Shown here in pieces: positions 8,225 to 16,813 of a DNA stretch of 39,315 bases. How positions within the stretch are numbered: position 1 is the first letter of the stretch; each line of letters begins with the position of its first letter. The notes under the pieces are model-generated. The model did no database searches. It was not told the DNA's origin and saw only the letters and a list, made by a program, of their open reading frames with translations. The translations under genes were made by a program, and so were the position numbers. Source of the DNA: Myxococcota bacterium (lineage in GTDB: Bacteria > Myxococcota_A > UBA9160 > UBA4427); NCBI GenBank assembly GCA_029941885.1, contig JAPYTP010000034.1, forward strand, positions 1 through 39,315, read 5' to 3'.

Positions 8225-9523
8225 ATGAACTCGAATCGATCCCCTCTCGCCCTCACCCGACGACAACTCCTCGCGAGCTCGACCGGCCTGGCGCTCACGG
8301 CAGGCACCGGGGTCTCCCTTGCCGGCTGTGCATCCGTAGCGACGCAGGTCGCCGCCACCACGACTCCCGAGGCCGTGCAGCCACTCATTCACCAGCTGGC
8401 GAATCCGGCGCATGCAATTTCAACGGGCGAGGCCTGGGTCGCTTTCTGTGATGCACTCAAACCCCTCGCGCGACACGTCACGGGACCGGAATCACTCGCT
8501 GATCTCCAGATCCAGACCGAGGGGATCCGCTGTCTCAGTCGACTCGTATCCCTCGGCCTCGACCGATTTCTCGAACACGGTGACCCGAGACACCCCGCGT
8601 TCTACGACCTGCAGACGCCCACTCGAAAATATCTCGGCGACAATCCGGACCAGACCTATCGCGGGGTCGCCGTCGAGGCGTCGGGAAGCTACCGGATTCG
8701 CGCAAACGCGGCGGAAGCGGCGGGGGTCGAGATCGGGGTCTACGCGGGAAGTTTCCGGAGTGACGAGGATGGGGCGGCGGGTGGACGGCGACTCGTCGAC
8801 TCCCTCGACGAGATGGCGCTAGCGATCGAGGACGACGGCTCCTACGAGATCCTCGTCAGCCGGGGCGCACCCGACGAGGAGTCCCCTCGAAACCATCTGC
8901 GACTCGATGACGATGCGAATGCGCTGCTGATTCGAACCTACTACTGGGATCGCAGCCTGCGCGAAATCCAGCCGATGCCCACGATCGAGCGGCTCGATCT
9001 CGTCGGGCCCCGCCCCCCCCTCGATGCGACGACCGTTCTGCGCGGTTTCATCGCGACCGCGATGTTCGTCGATGGCAGTCTCGATTGGTGGAACCATTTT
9101 CAGGGGATCCAGACGGCGCCCAACGAGTTGGTCGTCATGCCCGACGACGGCACGGTCCAGACACCCAGCCTCGTCCAATACATGGATGGTCGCGTCCAAC
9201 TCGAACCCGACGAAGCATTCGTACTCGAGTTCCACCCGGGCGATGAGCCGGACTATTGGAGCTTCGTCCTGCAGAATGTCTGGGGGGAGACCCCGGAATG
9301 GCGAGACCGACCCGTCGTGCTCAACAACCGGGAGCTCGAGCGTCTGGCGGATGGGCGCGTTCGCATCGTCGTCGCCCACGAGGATCCCGGCCTCGCGAAC
9401 TGGATGGATATGTCGGGCCATCCGCAGCTGCTGCTCAGCCTGCGCTGGCGAGGGGAGAGCCCGCTTCCCGAGATCACGACACGGATGACGAAACTCGCGG
9501 AACTCGCCTCGTTCCGGAGCTGA
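8225..9523 (+). CDS. DUF1214 protein with Tat signal and lipobox (paralogue 2)
   Basis: A 432-residue protein of the DUF1214 group, exported. The N-terminus has a twin-arginine signal (LTRRQLLASS, Arg12-Arg13), a hydrophobic stretch, and then SLAGC at 31-35, a good lipobox with Cys35. It is therefore predicted to fold in the cytoplasm, leave by the Tat route and be anchored as a lipoprotein. The mature part repeats the paralogue pattern: TGEAWVAFCDALKPL at the start, then a TEGIRCLSRLVSLGLD helix, and near the end PDYWSFVLQNVWGE, DGRVRIVVAHEDPGLANWMDMSGH and LLLSLRWRG. The ATG is chosen because it begins the Tat signal; the upstream frame overlaps the LLM gene. Function unknown; Tat export can mean a bound cofactor. 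Confidence 0.85.
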   Translation: MNSNRSPLALTRRQLLASSTGLALTAGTGVSLAGCASVATQVAATTTPEAVQPLIHQLANPAHAISTGEAWVAFCDALKPLARHVTGPESLADLQIQTEGIRCLSRLVSLGLDRFLEHGDPRHPAFYDLQTPTRKYLGDNPDQTYRGVAVEASGSYRIRANAAEAAGVEIGVYAGSFRSDEDGAAGGRRLVDSLDEMALAIEDDGSYEILVSRGAPDEESPRNHLRLDDDANALLIRTYYWDRSLREIQPMPTIERLDLVGPRPPLDATTVLRGFIATAMFVDGSLDWWNHFQGIQTAPNELVVMPDDGTVQTPSLVQYMDGRVQLEPDEAFVLEFHPGDEPDYWSFVLQNVWGETPEWRDRPVVLNNRELERLADGRVRIVVAHEDPGLANWMDMSGHPQLLLSLRWRGESPLPEITTRMTKLAELASFRS

Positions 9524-9527
9524 CCGA

Positions 9528-9548
9528 CCGGGCGCAAAGCGAGCCCGG
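9528..9548. terminator. Hairpin in convergent gap
   Basis: CCGGGC (9528-9533) pairs with GCCCGG (9543-9548) across a 9-base loop. It sits inside the 31-bp gap between the convergent DUF1214 lipoprotein and EthD-like genes, a position that fits a bidirectional terminator. There is no T-run. Confidence 0.4.
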
Positions 9549-9554
9549 CCGAGA

Positions 9555-10226
9555 TCAGGCCCAGCGAAACTCGCTCATCCCGCCCGTGATCGCGCCTTCG
9601 AACGCGTAGAAGCTCGAGACGTCTTCGACCATCTCCTTCACGACGGCGGGGTCGCCAAAATAGACCGATTCGTCGGTAAATTCGTCGAGACTCGGAAATC
9701 GTTCGAGGACGATGCCGAGATACCCCGGCGCCGAGAGAGTCAGGTTTCGGGCGACGGCGTTTTGGATATAGGACTGCCGGGTCGGGTGCAGATCGAAGGA
9801 GAGCTTCGAATGAACCGCCCACTCGCGATAGAAATCCTCGGGCTCGACTCCCACGGGCTTATCATTGATCCCCCTTTGGGTGACGCCCGGGACCCGCCCA
9901 CCTTCCTCGACCGTGTGGGGACACGGGGCCAGGGTCGATTCGGTCACCAGATAGCCCCATAGCTCCTCGCAGCACTCCGACGGGATCGCTTCGATCTCAA
10001 GGCGAGGATCGAGGCCCGGCAACCAGCACTCCAAGACCGCGGACAGGGAATCGAAATCGCCTTCGATTCTCCCCGTGCAGCGTTCCCGAATCTCGTCCGC
10101 TTGATCGGGAACCAGCAGCGCCAGCCGCTCTCCGCCGATCGGCTTCGCCCGTGGCACGATGGCTTCCGCGAGCCGTTCCATCCGGCCCTCGATGGCATCC
10201 GTCGGGCCCTTCAGCACGTAGACCAA
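9555..10226 (-). CDS. EthD-like dimeric alpha/beta-barrel protein
   Basis: About 223 residues. The second half carries a recognisable EthD/ABM-type pattern: DFYREWAVHSKLSFDLHPTR, then SYIQNAVARNLT, and GYLGIVLERFPSLDEF with a GDPAVVKEMVEDVSSF helix before the last strand. The first half begins with EKLVYVLKGPTDAIEG and may be a second, diverged copy of the same ferredoxin-like unit. EthD proteins sit beside ether-, steroid- or polyketide-modifying enzymes; no catalytic role can be assigned here. The start is uncertain: the listed start is TTG, codons upstream (ATEK) still look like protein, but no in-frame ATG or GTG is present. A run AGGAGG lies more than 20 bases upstream. It is divergent from the SDR at 10502. 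Confidence 0.65.
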   Translation of the reverse strand: MVYVLKGPTDAIEGRMERLAEAIVPRAKPIGGERLALLVPDQADEIRERCTGRIEGDFDSLSAVLECWLPGLDPRLEIEAIPSECCEELWGYLVTESTLAPCPHTVEEGGRVPGVTQRGINDKPVGVEPEDFYREWAVHSKLSFDLHPTRQSYIQNAVARNLTLSAPGYLGIVLERFPSLDEFTDESVYFGDPAVVKEMVEDVSSFYAFEGAITGGMSEFRWA

Positions 10227-10501
10227 CTTTTCCGTGGCTGCGCTCGAATCCTCCTCTTCGCGCGGCTCGCGATCCGATCCAATCGACGAACCCGCCGCCC
10301 TAGCCTACCCGAGACGATCGCAAGCGGAATGGCGGGCAAAGATCTCTCGACCGCCCGACCCGGCTGATGCGAGGGCTGCCGAACCCGTCGCGGTTGCTAT
10401 CGTGCCCGCCTTCGCGCGGGCCCCAGACCCCCGCGTGGCCAACCCGATCCAACCCCGGGCCCCGCACGCTGGGATCGCCCACACTCGGAGCCGCATCCCC
10501 C

Positions 10502-11320
10502 ATGTCCCAAGCCCACCCCTTCGACTATTCCAACAAGCGCGTCGTCATCACCGGGGCCTTTTCCGGTGTCGGAGCGGCCCTGCTCGACGTCCTCGCTGAA
10601 CTCGGTGGCCCGGAAGTGATCGTCCTCGACTTGAAGAGACCCGAGGGCCCGAACAGCGCCTTCATCGAGACGAATATGGGTCGGGTTGCTTCCGTCGCCG
10701 CGGCGATCGACGCAATCGACGGCCCGATCGATGTCCTTTTCAACAATGCCGGTATCGCCGCGACTCACCCGGTCGAAGATGTGATGGCCGTCAACTGGCT
10801 GGGATTGCGTCAACTGTCCGAGGGGCTCCTGCCGCAGATCAAGCAGGATGGCGCGATCGCGAACACCGCGTCGATCGCGGGCGGCCAGTGGCCCGGACAT
10901 CTCCAGGAAGTCCTCGAGTGCATCTCGATCGAATCGCCCGAAGAGCTCTTCGGATGGTGTGGGGACCACAAGGATCTCGTCGGCGACGGCTACGCGTTCT
11001 CCAAAGAATGCGTTCAGGTCTACACCATGAAGAGCGCGAAGGACACGCTGGTCAAGAAGGTACGTACCAACAGCGTGTGCCCCGCGCCCATCGACACACC
11101 GCTGCTTCCCGACTTCAACAAGACGATGACCGAGAAGACGATAAACTGGACCATCGACCAGGCGGGCGGAACCATCGCGACGCCCCGAGACATCGCGATG
11201 ACCCTGGCCTTCCTCGGCGCCGATGCCGCCCGCTACGTGAACGGCGTGAACCTGAACGTCGACAACGGCTTCAGCGCATTCATGACCACAGGGCAGGTCG
11301 ACTTCTCGGGACTCGCCTGA
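10502..11320 (+). CDS. SDR oxidoreductase, 3-alpha-hydroxysteroid/coniferyl-alcohol dehydrogenase type
   Basis: A 272-residue short-chain dehydrogenase with TGAFSGVG (residues 17-24), Asp43 after strand 2, NNAG at 81-84, Ser124, and Tyr164-x3-Lys168 (YAFSK). The distance between Ser124 and Tyr164 is about 40 residues instead of the usual 13; this long insertion, containing a helical segment with several acidic residues, is typical of bacterial 3-alpha-hydroxysteroid dehydrogenase/carbonyl reductase and coniferyl-alcohol dehydrogenase relatives. The end YVNGVNLNVDNGFSAFM matches the family's DGG segment with Asn in place of Gly. It presumably oxidises a secondary alcohol on a cyclic substrate. 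The start ATG has GGAG 11 bases upstream. The 275-bp space to the EthD-like gene must hold its promoter. Confidence 0.85.
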   Translation: MSQAHPFDYSNKRVVITGAFSGVGAALLDVLAELGGPEVIVLDLKRPEGPNSAFIETNMGRVASVAAAIDAIDGPIDVLFNNAGIAATHPVEDVMAVNWLGLRQLSEGLLPQIKQDGAIANTASIAGGQWPGHLQEVLECISIESPEELFGWCGDHKDLVGDGYAFSKECVQVYTMKSAKDTLVKKVRTNSVCPAPIDTPLLPDFNKTMTEKTINWTIDQAGGTIATPRDIAMTLAFLGADAARYVNGVNLNVDNGFSAFMTTGQVDFSGLA

Positions 11321-11428
11321 GTTCGGGCAATCAAGAGGCCGGGCTCGACGATTTCGGGATCGGGAAGGAAAACGCTTCGGGGCGTGCCGGATGGCGCCGG
11401 CGGGTTCGGTTCGTACATGATGGACCTT

Positions 11429-11647
11429 TCACTCGATGGGACGGGGCGAGATCTCTTCACCGGTCTCGAGCAGAACCTGCACACCCCACTGACTCGTCCA
11501 CGCGTGGGTCACGGGCCGACTCGGCGGATCGATCGGCTCGAGTTCGACCATCGTCAGACCACGATTCTCAAGCAGAGCCGAGTAGCGATTGCGAAGCAGC
11601 GTGCACCAGGCCAGGGTCGAAAGCGCGTTGAGGCCGCTACTCGCCTT
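11429..11647 (-). pseudogene. Orphan coding-like fragment downstream of the metallo-beta-lactamase gene
   Basis: The 316-bp gap 11321-11636 holds no complete gene. On the minus strand, in a frame shifted by one base relative to the metallo-beta-lactamase and overlapping its stop, an open frame of about 73 codons reads like protein: SGLNALSTLAWCTLLRNRYS, then a strand-like TMVELEPIDPPSRPVTHAW and SQWGVQVLLETGEEISPRP before TGA. Third positions are mostly G/C. It has no ATG start near its beginning. I do not recognise the family. It may be the 3' end of a gene truncated by a deletion. Downstream of its TGA another short minus-strand frame starts MYEPNPPAPSG but soon runs antisense into the SDR. 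Confidence 0.4.
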
Positions 11648-13001
11648 TCAGAGTCGCCCTCGAAGCCCGCAGATCGGCCTTTAGCAGCCCGATCTCGCTG
11701 TAGTTCGCGAGTCCGGCCCGTGCGTTGGAAAGCAGTTTCTCGACGGCCTCGATCCGCACTTCCAGCACGGCCTTCGTCTCGTTTCCCGTCGCCACATCGA
11801 GTAGCCGGATCGCTTCGAGGGGCCGATCAGCCCTCAAATGAGCCTTCGCGCGCTGGGCGAGCACGTCGCCTCCACCCACCAGGTCGACCAGGTCGTCGTT
11901 GATCGCCGTCGGGGGCACGTGATACATGTTCGCGATCGTGTCGTAGTAGTACCAACCGGTGATGATGTCGTGGATCGCGCGAACGGACCACGAAACCTTT
12001 CCGTGCCCCTGACTGACCGCGAGAGTCTCCGGCAACTGGATGTCCCGCATCATCTCCCAGACCGTCTTGCCGGCGTTCATCCCCAGAACCGTCTCGTCCC
12101 ACACGTACTGCACGGCGTCGCGCATCCTGCGAACGCTGGCCTGGATATAGTCCTCCCCCTCGATCACGCGGAAATGCGTGTGCGCGATCACGGCGGGATT
12201 CAGATCGAGCACGAGGTCGAGGGCGTCGATGTAATCCAACGGGTCGCGATATTTCTCACCGCGAATCGTGTAGAGATTCGGAAACATCGGGTACAGCGGT
12301 CCAAAGAGGTCCCCCGTGAACAGGATCCTCGACTCGGGCAGCCAGAGGAGCACTCCGTCTTCACCCTCGCCTCCGTTCTCGGGCGCGATCACAACGAATT
12401 TGACCCCACCGAGCTCGAATGCGTAGTCACTGCCCGGAAACACGGGTCGGGTCGGCTCCATCTCCCAGTGGACCGAGGGCGGACGGTTGGGATCGAGCGA
12501 GACCCGCGTCGGATAGAGCGGGTAGTACCGGCGCAGGAAAAAGGGCGTCAATTCGTCCTGGATGCGCGACATGTACGTGTAGCGATGGTGAGCGACGAAC
12601 TCGATCTCGCCGGCATCGATCTCGCTCTTCCATTTGGGCAATCCACCGGAGTGATCCCCGTGGAAATGCGTGACGATGATCTTCTTGATCGGCCCCGTCG
12701 CGTGCTCGCGGATCGCCGTTCGCTGCTGCTCGTTCTGGGCGTAGGGGGTCCCCGTGTCGACGAGAACCGAACCCTCGCTCGTGTTGATCAGGAAGATCGC
12801 CCCCTCACCCTCGATCTTGAAGACGAAGTCATTGATCGGCTGGACCGAAACCTCGAGCGACTGAAGATCGTCGACCCGCACATCGACATCCGCCTCGACG
12901 TCCTGACCGAAGGCCTCGCCCACCGAAAATGTCACGATCGCCAGGCTGAGAAGGCGAATCGTGTATGAAAAAAAAGCGATCGGGCGTGCCGTGGCAAGCA
13001 T
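11637..13001 (-). CDS. Exported metallo-beta-lactamase-fold hydrolase, alkylsulfatase-like
   Basis: A 454-residue secreted hydrolase. Residues 1-32 are a Sec signal peptide (a hydrophobic run ending SVGEAFGQ). The metal motif THFHGDHSGG has His112, His114, Asp116 and His117; further ligands lie near LFTGDLFGP and IAHTHFRV. After about residue 340 comes the helical alkylsulfatase dimerisation-type domain: GWYYYDTIANMYHVPP, LVGGGDVLAQRAKAHL and an RIEAVEKLLSNA helix. The SCP2-like C-terminal domain of full-length SdsA-type alkylsulfatases is absent, so the protein may be a shortened relative. It could cleave sulfate or other esters in the periplasm. The ATG at 13001 is preceded by AGAAGGAG. It is divergent from the transporter gene. 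Confidence 0.85.
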   Translation of the reverse strand: MLATARPIAFFSYTIRLLSLAIVTFSVGEAFGQDVEADVDVRVDDLQSLEVSVQPINDFVFKIEGEGAIFLINTSEGSVLVDTGTPYAQNEQQRTAIREHATGPIKKIIVTHFHGDHSGGLPKWKSEIDAGEIEFVAHHRYTYMSRIQDELTPFFLRRYYPLYPTRVSLDPNRPPSVHWEMEPTRPVFPGSDYAFELGGVKFVVIAPENGGEGEDGVLLWLPESRILFTGDLFGPLYPMFPNLYTIRGEKYRDPLDYIDALDLVLDLNPAVIAHTHFRVIEGEDYIQASVRRMRDAVQYVWDETVLGMNAGKTVWEMMRDIQLPETLAVSQGHGKVSWSVRAIHDIITGWYYYDTIANMYHVPPTAINDDLVDLVGGGDVLAQRAKAHLRADRPLEAIRLLDVATGNETKAVLEVRIEAVEKLLSNARAGLANYSEIGLLKADLRASRATLKGE

Positions 13002-13139
13002 TGGGGCTCCTTCTGACGAAACGTGACCGGGGGGCAGCGTAGCGCCCGCTCGGGAACCTATGATCCGGATTCGCATCCTTTCCAATCCGGCGGGTCGGCG
13101 ACCAGGCTGCCGCGGCCAGCGCGCGTTCAGGGAGCATCA

Positions 13140-14498
13140 GTGCGGAACACGGAGAAGTTGAGCAATCGCGCGTTATTCGGGTACGGAATATCCGCGGCGC
13201 CGGTGATCTACAGCTACGTGCTGATCCTTATCATGTACATGAAATACGCCGCCGTCGAGCTCGGAGCCTCGACGGCGGTCGTCGGGACGATCTTCCTGGT
13301 TGCCAAACTGTGGGACGCCATCACCGATCCGATGGTGGGGAGCCTGAGCGATCGCACGAAGCACAAGAGCGGACGTCGACGCCCCTGGCTGCTCATGGGC
13401 GCCCCACTCCTCGCGATTTTCAGCATCATGGCCTGGGCGCCCCCATCCGGTCTCGAGGGCACGGGTCTGATCATCTGGATCACGGTCGCCGTGCTGGGCT
13501 TCTACACCGCTTACACCATCTTCGACGTTCCGCACATGGCACTCGGCGCTGAAATCAGTCTCGACGCGAGCGAGCGCAACCGCGTTTTTGGTGTCCGGCA
13601 ATCCCTCAAGGTCCTCGGGATGCTCGCGGCGGGTGTCGCCGGCAGCTATTTCGTCGGTCAAGGGATCGAATCGACCCGAATCATGGCGTTCACGGTCGGC
13701 GCTCTCACCCTCGTTCTGATCTTCGGCGGCGTCTCGTTGCTTCCTCGCGAACGCAGGGATTTTCAGGGGCGCGGAGGAGAGAACCCCTTTCGAGCAATCC
13801 GTGATGTCCTGCGAAACCCACACGCGCGACTCCTGCTCCTGGTCATCTTCATCGACGCGATCGGCACCGGTGGAATCGGCGTGCTGACGCCCTTCGTGCT
13901 CGACTATGTCGTCGGCCAGCCCGAACTCATCCCCGCCCTTCTCGGGCTCAACATGGGCGCCACCCTGCTCGCGGTCCCGGTCTGGATACGACTCGCCCGG
14001 CGCTACGAGAAACGACACCTCATGCTGTTCGCCATGTTGGGCAGCGGGATCGGATACGGCCTCGTGCTGCTGGTTTCGCCGGGAGCCTGGTACGTGATCG
14101 CGATCTCCTCGGTCATCGCCGGCACCTCCTCGAGTTGCGCGAACGTCCTCGGCTACACGCTGAAATCCGAGATCATCGACTGTGACGAATACCGAACGGG
14201 TGAGCGCAAGGAGGGCGCGTATTTCGCGGGCTGGAGCTTCGTGAGCAAACTCGCCGCTGGGATCATGATCGGCCTCGTCGGCTGGGCCCTCGAGTGGTCG
14301 GGGTTCGATGCCAGTGTCAAGGAACAGAGCGAATTCACCAAGGACACCATGGTCATCTTGATGGGAGGCTTCCCGCTCGTCTGCTACGCGATCGGTGCGA
14401 TCGCGTTCAGCCGATTCAGGCTGACCGAGAGTGAACACGCCCGGATTCGGGCCGAACTCGATGCGCGTGCGACCGTCGCAGCGCAACCGACCGTCTGA
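13140..14498 (+). CDS. MFS transporter, GPH (glycoside-pentoside-hexuronide) type
   Basis: A 452-residue inner-membrane carrier with about twelve hydrophobic segments. Its diagnostic loop DAITDPMVGSLSDRTKHKSGRRRPWLLMGA between helices 2 and 3 is read here in two parts: DPMVGSLSDRTKHKSG and RRRPWLLMGA. This is the GPH/MFS_2 signature. It also has FDVPHMALGAEIS and an ANVLGYTLKSEIIDCDEY segment in the second half. It starts at GTG with GGGAG 7 bases before. The acyl-CoA ligase starts 12 bases after its stop with its own AGGAGA, so the pair is an operon: import of a compound (perhaps an organic acid or a glycoside rather than a sugar) and its activation with CoA. Confidence 0.88.
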   Translation: MRNTEKLSNRALFGYGISAAPVIYSYVLILIMYMKYAAVELGASTAVVGTIFLVAKLWDAITDPMVGSLSDRTKHKSGRRRPWLLMGAPLLAIFSIMAWAPPSGLEGTGLIIWITVAVLGFYTAYTIFDVPHMALGAEISLDASERNRVFGVRQSLKVLGMLAAGVAGSYFVGQGIESTRIMAFTVGALTLVLIFGGVSLLPRERRDFQGRGGENPFRAIRDVLRNPHARLLLLVIFIDAIGTGGIGVLTPFVLDYVVGQPELIPALLGLNMGATLLAVPVWIRLARRYEKRHLMLFAMLGSGIGYGLVLLVSPGAWYVIAISSVIAGTSSSCANVLGYTLKSEIIDCDEYRTGERKEGAYFAGWSFVSKLAAGIMIGLVGWALEWSGFDASVKEQSEFTKDTMVILMGGFPLVCYAIGAIAFSRFRLTESEHARIRAELDARATVAAQPTV

Positions 14499-14510
14499 TC
14501 AGGAGATCCC

Positions 14511-16088
14511 ATGACCGACCCGAACGAACTTCCCCCGAATAGTTGGCATCCCGGAACCTGGGCCGAACGAACGCCGGACAAGCCGGCCATCGTGATGGCC
14601 GAAAGCGGGGACACCCTCACCTATCGGGAGCTGGAGGACATGGCGAACCGACTCTCCCAGCTCTTCCGTGCCTCGGGTCTCCGTCCGGGCGACCACATCG
14701 CGTTCTGCATGGAGAACCGGCTCGAGTACCTCCCCATCCTGTGGGGCGCTCATTATGCGGGCCTCTACTACACCGCGATCAGCTCACGCCTCACGACCGA
14801 TGAACTCGGCTACATCATCGAGGACAGTGGCAGCCGCGCCTTCCTGTCGAGTCCCTCTCTCGCGGAGTCCATCGCGGGACTGGGCGACGTGCTCCACAAC
14901 CTCGACCGGAGACTCAGCGTGGGCGGGGACCTGCCTGGCTTCGAATCCTTCGAAAAGGCGATCGCTGCCCACCCCGCCGAGCCCCTCGCCGAGCGTGTCG
15001 AAGCCCTCCCGATGCTCTATTCGTCGGGGACGACGGGGCGGCCCAAGGGGGTGAAACCCGCGCTGACCGGTGATCCCCTCGGCGCGGGCGAGGGTCTCAC
15101 CGGATTGATCCGCGTCCTCTTCGGAGGCGGCGACGACTCGGTCTACCTCTCACCGGCGCCGCTCTATCACAGCGCTCCGCTGCGCTATTGCACCCAGTTC
15201 CACCGCATCGGCGCCACAGTCGTCGTCATGGAACGTTTCGATGCCGAGGGGGCTCTGGCGGCGATCGAAAAATTTCACATCACCCACAGTCAATGGGTCC
15301 CCACGATGTTCGTTCGCATGCTCAAACTCGAGGACGAGGCACGCGCCCGCTACGACACGAGCAGTCTCGTGTTCGCGATCCATGCAGCGGCACCCTGCCC
15401 GATCAGGATCAAGGAGCAGATGCTCGACTGGTGGGGCCCGATCATCCACGAGTACTATGCCGGAACCGAAGGAAACGGATTCTGTTATGCCTCTCCCCAG
15501 GATTGGCTCGATCACAAGGGAACGGTCGGCCGGGCGGTGAGCGGCGAGCTTCACATCGTCGATGAGGAGGGAAACGAGGTCTCGGCGGGCGTCGAGGGCG
15601 GGGTCTACTTCGCGAATGGTCTCCAGGAATTCGAGTACCACAACGCGCCCGAGAAGACCGCGGAGGGTCGACTTGCCAACGGATGGAGCACCCTCGGAGA
15701 TATCGGCCGGGTCGACGAGGACGGCTTCCTCTACCTGACCGACCGCAAGGCGAACATGATCATCAGCGGTGGCGTGAACATCTATCCGCAGGAGACGGAG
15801 AACGTCTTGACGGTTCACCCGAAGGTTCACGATGTAGCCGTATTCGGTGTCCCCAACGCCGATTTCGGCGAAGAGGTCAAGGCGGTCGTGCAACCCGTCG
15901 ATGCCAGCGCCGCCGGCGAGGCACTCGAGCGCGAGCTGATTGCCTACTGCCGGGAACATCTCGCGGATGTGAAATGCCCGCGCTCGATCGACTTTCGAGA
16001 TGAACTCCCGCGCCATCCTACGGGCAAGCTCTACAAGCGGCTGCTCAAGGACGAGTACTGGAAGGGCCACGCTACGCGTCTGCTCTAG
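14511..16088 (+). CDS. Acyl-CoA synthetase (AMP-dependent ligase)
   Basis: A 525-residue ANL-superfamily adenylating enzyme. The P-loop YSSGTTGRPKG lies at 170-180. Later come IHEYYAGTEGNG (A5), GWSTLGDIGRVDEDGFLYLTD (A7), RKANMIISGGVNIYP (A8 hinge) and HPTGKLYKR, with the catalytic Lys506. The first 30 residues show the WAERTPDKPAIV pattern of fatty- or aryl-acyl-CoA ligases. The reaction is acid + ATP + CoA to acyl-CoA + AMP + PPi. The short insert between 181 and 205, rich in Gly and Ala, is typical of steroid- and medium-chain-acid ligases of the FadD group, but the chain specificity cannot be fixed. It lies in an operon with the GPH transporter. Confidence 0.9.
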   Translation: MTDPNELPPNSWHPGTWAERTPDKPAIVMAESGDTLTYRELEDMANRLSQLFRASGLRPGDHIAFCMENRLEYLPILWGAHYAGLYYTAISSRLTTDELGYIIEDSGSRAFLSSPSLAESIAGLGDVLHNLDRRLSVGGDLPGFESFEKAIAAHPAEPLAERVEALPMLYSSGTTGRPKGVKPALTGDPLGAGEGLTGLIRVLFGGGDDSVYLSPAPLYHSAPLRYCTQFHRIGATVVVMERFDAEGALAAIEKFHITHSQWVPTMFVRMLKLEDEARARYDTSSLVFAIHAAAPCPIRIKEQMLDWWGPIIHEYYAGTEGNGFCYASPQDWLDHKGTVGRAVSGELHIVDEEGNEVSAGVEGGVYFANGLQEFEYHNAPEKTAEGRLANGWSTLGDIGRVDEDGFLYLTDRKANMIISGGVNIYPQETENVLTVHPKVHDVAVFGVPNADFGEEVKAVVQPVDASAAGEALERELIAYCREHLADVKCPRSIDFRDELPRHPTGKLYKRLLKDEYWKGHATRLL

Positions 16089-16152
16089 GAAAGACGTCCG
16101 AGGGATGTGTGCGCGAGGGGGCCTCTCGCTCCCGTGAGTCTTCCCATGACGC

Positions 16153-16647
16153 CTAAGGAGCGAAGCTCGATCGCCCCTTGATCCCCCATCGTCCGGATTC
16201 CCGCGTCATGATATAGAGCGAATCGAAGGTCTTGATGACACTTCCGTCGATTCGGAGCCGGACGAACCGGGTCGCGACGTGAACCTTCTCGGCGTCCCCC
16301 TGGACGATCTCCCGTCGCGTCCACTCGCTGCGATGCCAATCCGGCTCGAGGACGGCGCGAAGGGCCGCGCGCCTCTCGTCATCTGGCACGTCGAGACCCG
16401 GTATCGCCTCTCGCGCGGACTGCCAGACGACGATCTCTCCGCTCGCGTGGCGGTAGTGTGGAAAGTGGTAGGTGGCGACATGCGCTTCGAGGTCGAGGGC
16501 GTTGAGACCGTCCATGTAGCGATCGAGCACGCGCATGATCTCCGCGTCCCGCGCAGAGAGGGGTTCTGCCGCGATGGCGACGACCGCCACGTGTAGACCG
16601 ACGAGGACCCCAACCACCAATCCCAAGGCACGTGCCCGACGAACCAT
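16153..16647 (-). CDS. Secreted NTF2/SnoaL-like protein
   Basis: A 164-residue protein with an N-terminal signal peptide (basic MVRRAR, then a 20-residue hydrophobic core, cut near AIAAEP). The mature part has the cone-shaped NTF2-like pattern: a first helix DAEIMRVLDRYMDGLNALDLEAHVATYH, then beta strands HVATRFVRLRIDGS, FDSLYIMTRESGRWGIKGRSSF. Such folds act as small-ligand binding proteins or isomerases; no active-site set can be called. The ATG at 16647 has GAGAGGG upstream and begins the signal peptide; a longer frame upstream is Arg-rich and unlikely. It converges on the acyl-CoA ligase and is divergent from the third DUF1214 gene, sharing a 166-bp promoter space. Confidence 0.7.
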   Translation of the reverse strand: MVRRARALGLVVGVLVGLHVAVVAIAAEPLSARDAEIMRVLDRYMDGLNALDLEAHVATYHFPHYRHASGEIVVWQSAREAIPGLDVPDDERRAALRAVLEPDWHRSEWTRREIVQGDAEKVHVATRFVRLRIDGSVIKTFDSLYIMTRESGRWGIKGRSSFAP

Positions 16648-16813
16648 CTCGACCCTCTCTCCCGATCGTCTCTCATCCCTCGATCCGGACACCCGAATCA
16701 CTGGCCCGCGAGGGCCCGGAGTCCGATCCAACGTTGACGCCCGCCTCGCCAATCGTAACGCTCACGACCGCGAAACCCCCCTGAATTGCGCCCGCTTGCG
16801 CCAGGAGATCACA

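Noticed and set aside
11838..12968. A 376-codon plus-strand frame antisense to the alkylsulfatase-like gene
   Set aside because: The minus-strand gene has a signal peptide and metal motif in the right places; the antisense frame is charged and repeat-like.
16113..16129. GCGAG/CTCGC hairpin between the acyl-CoA ligase and the NTF2-like gene
   Set aside because: Only five pairs with a 7-base loop and no T-run; too weak to call as terminator in this GC-rich sequence.
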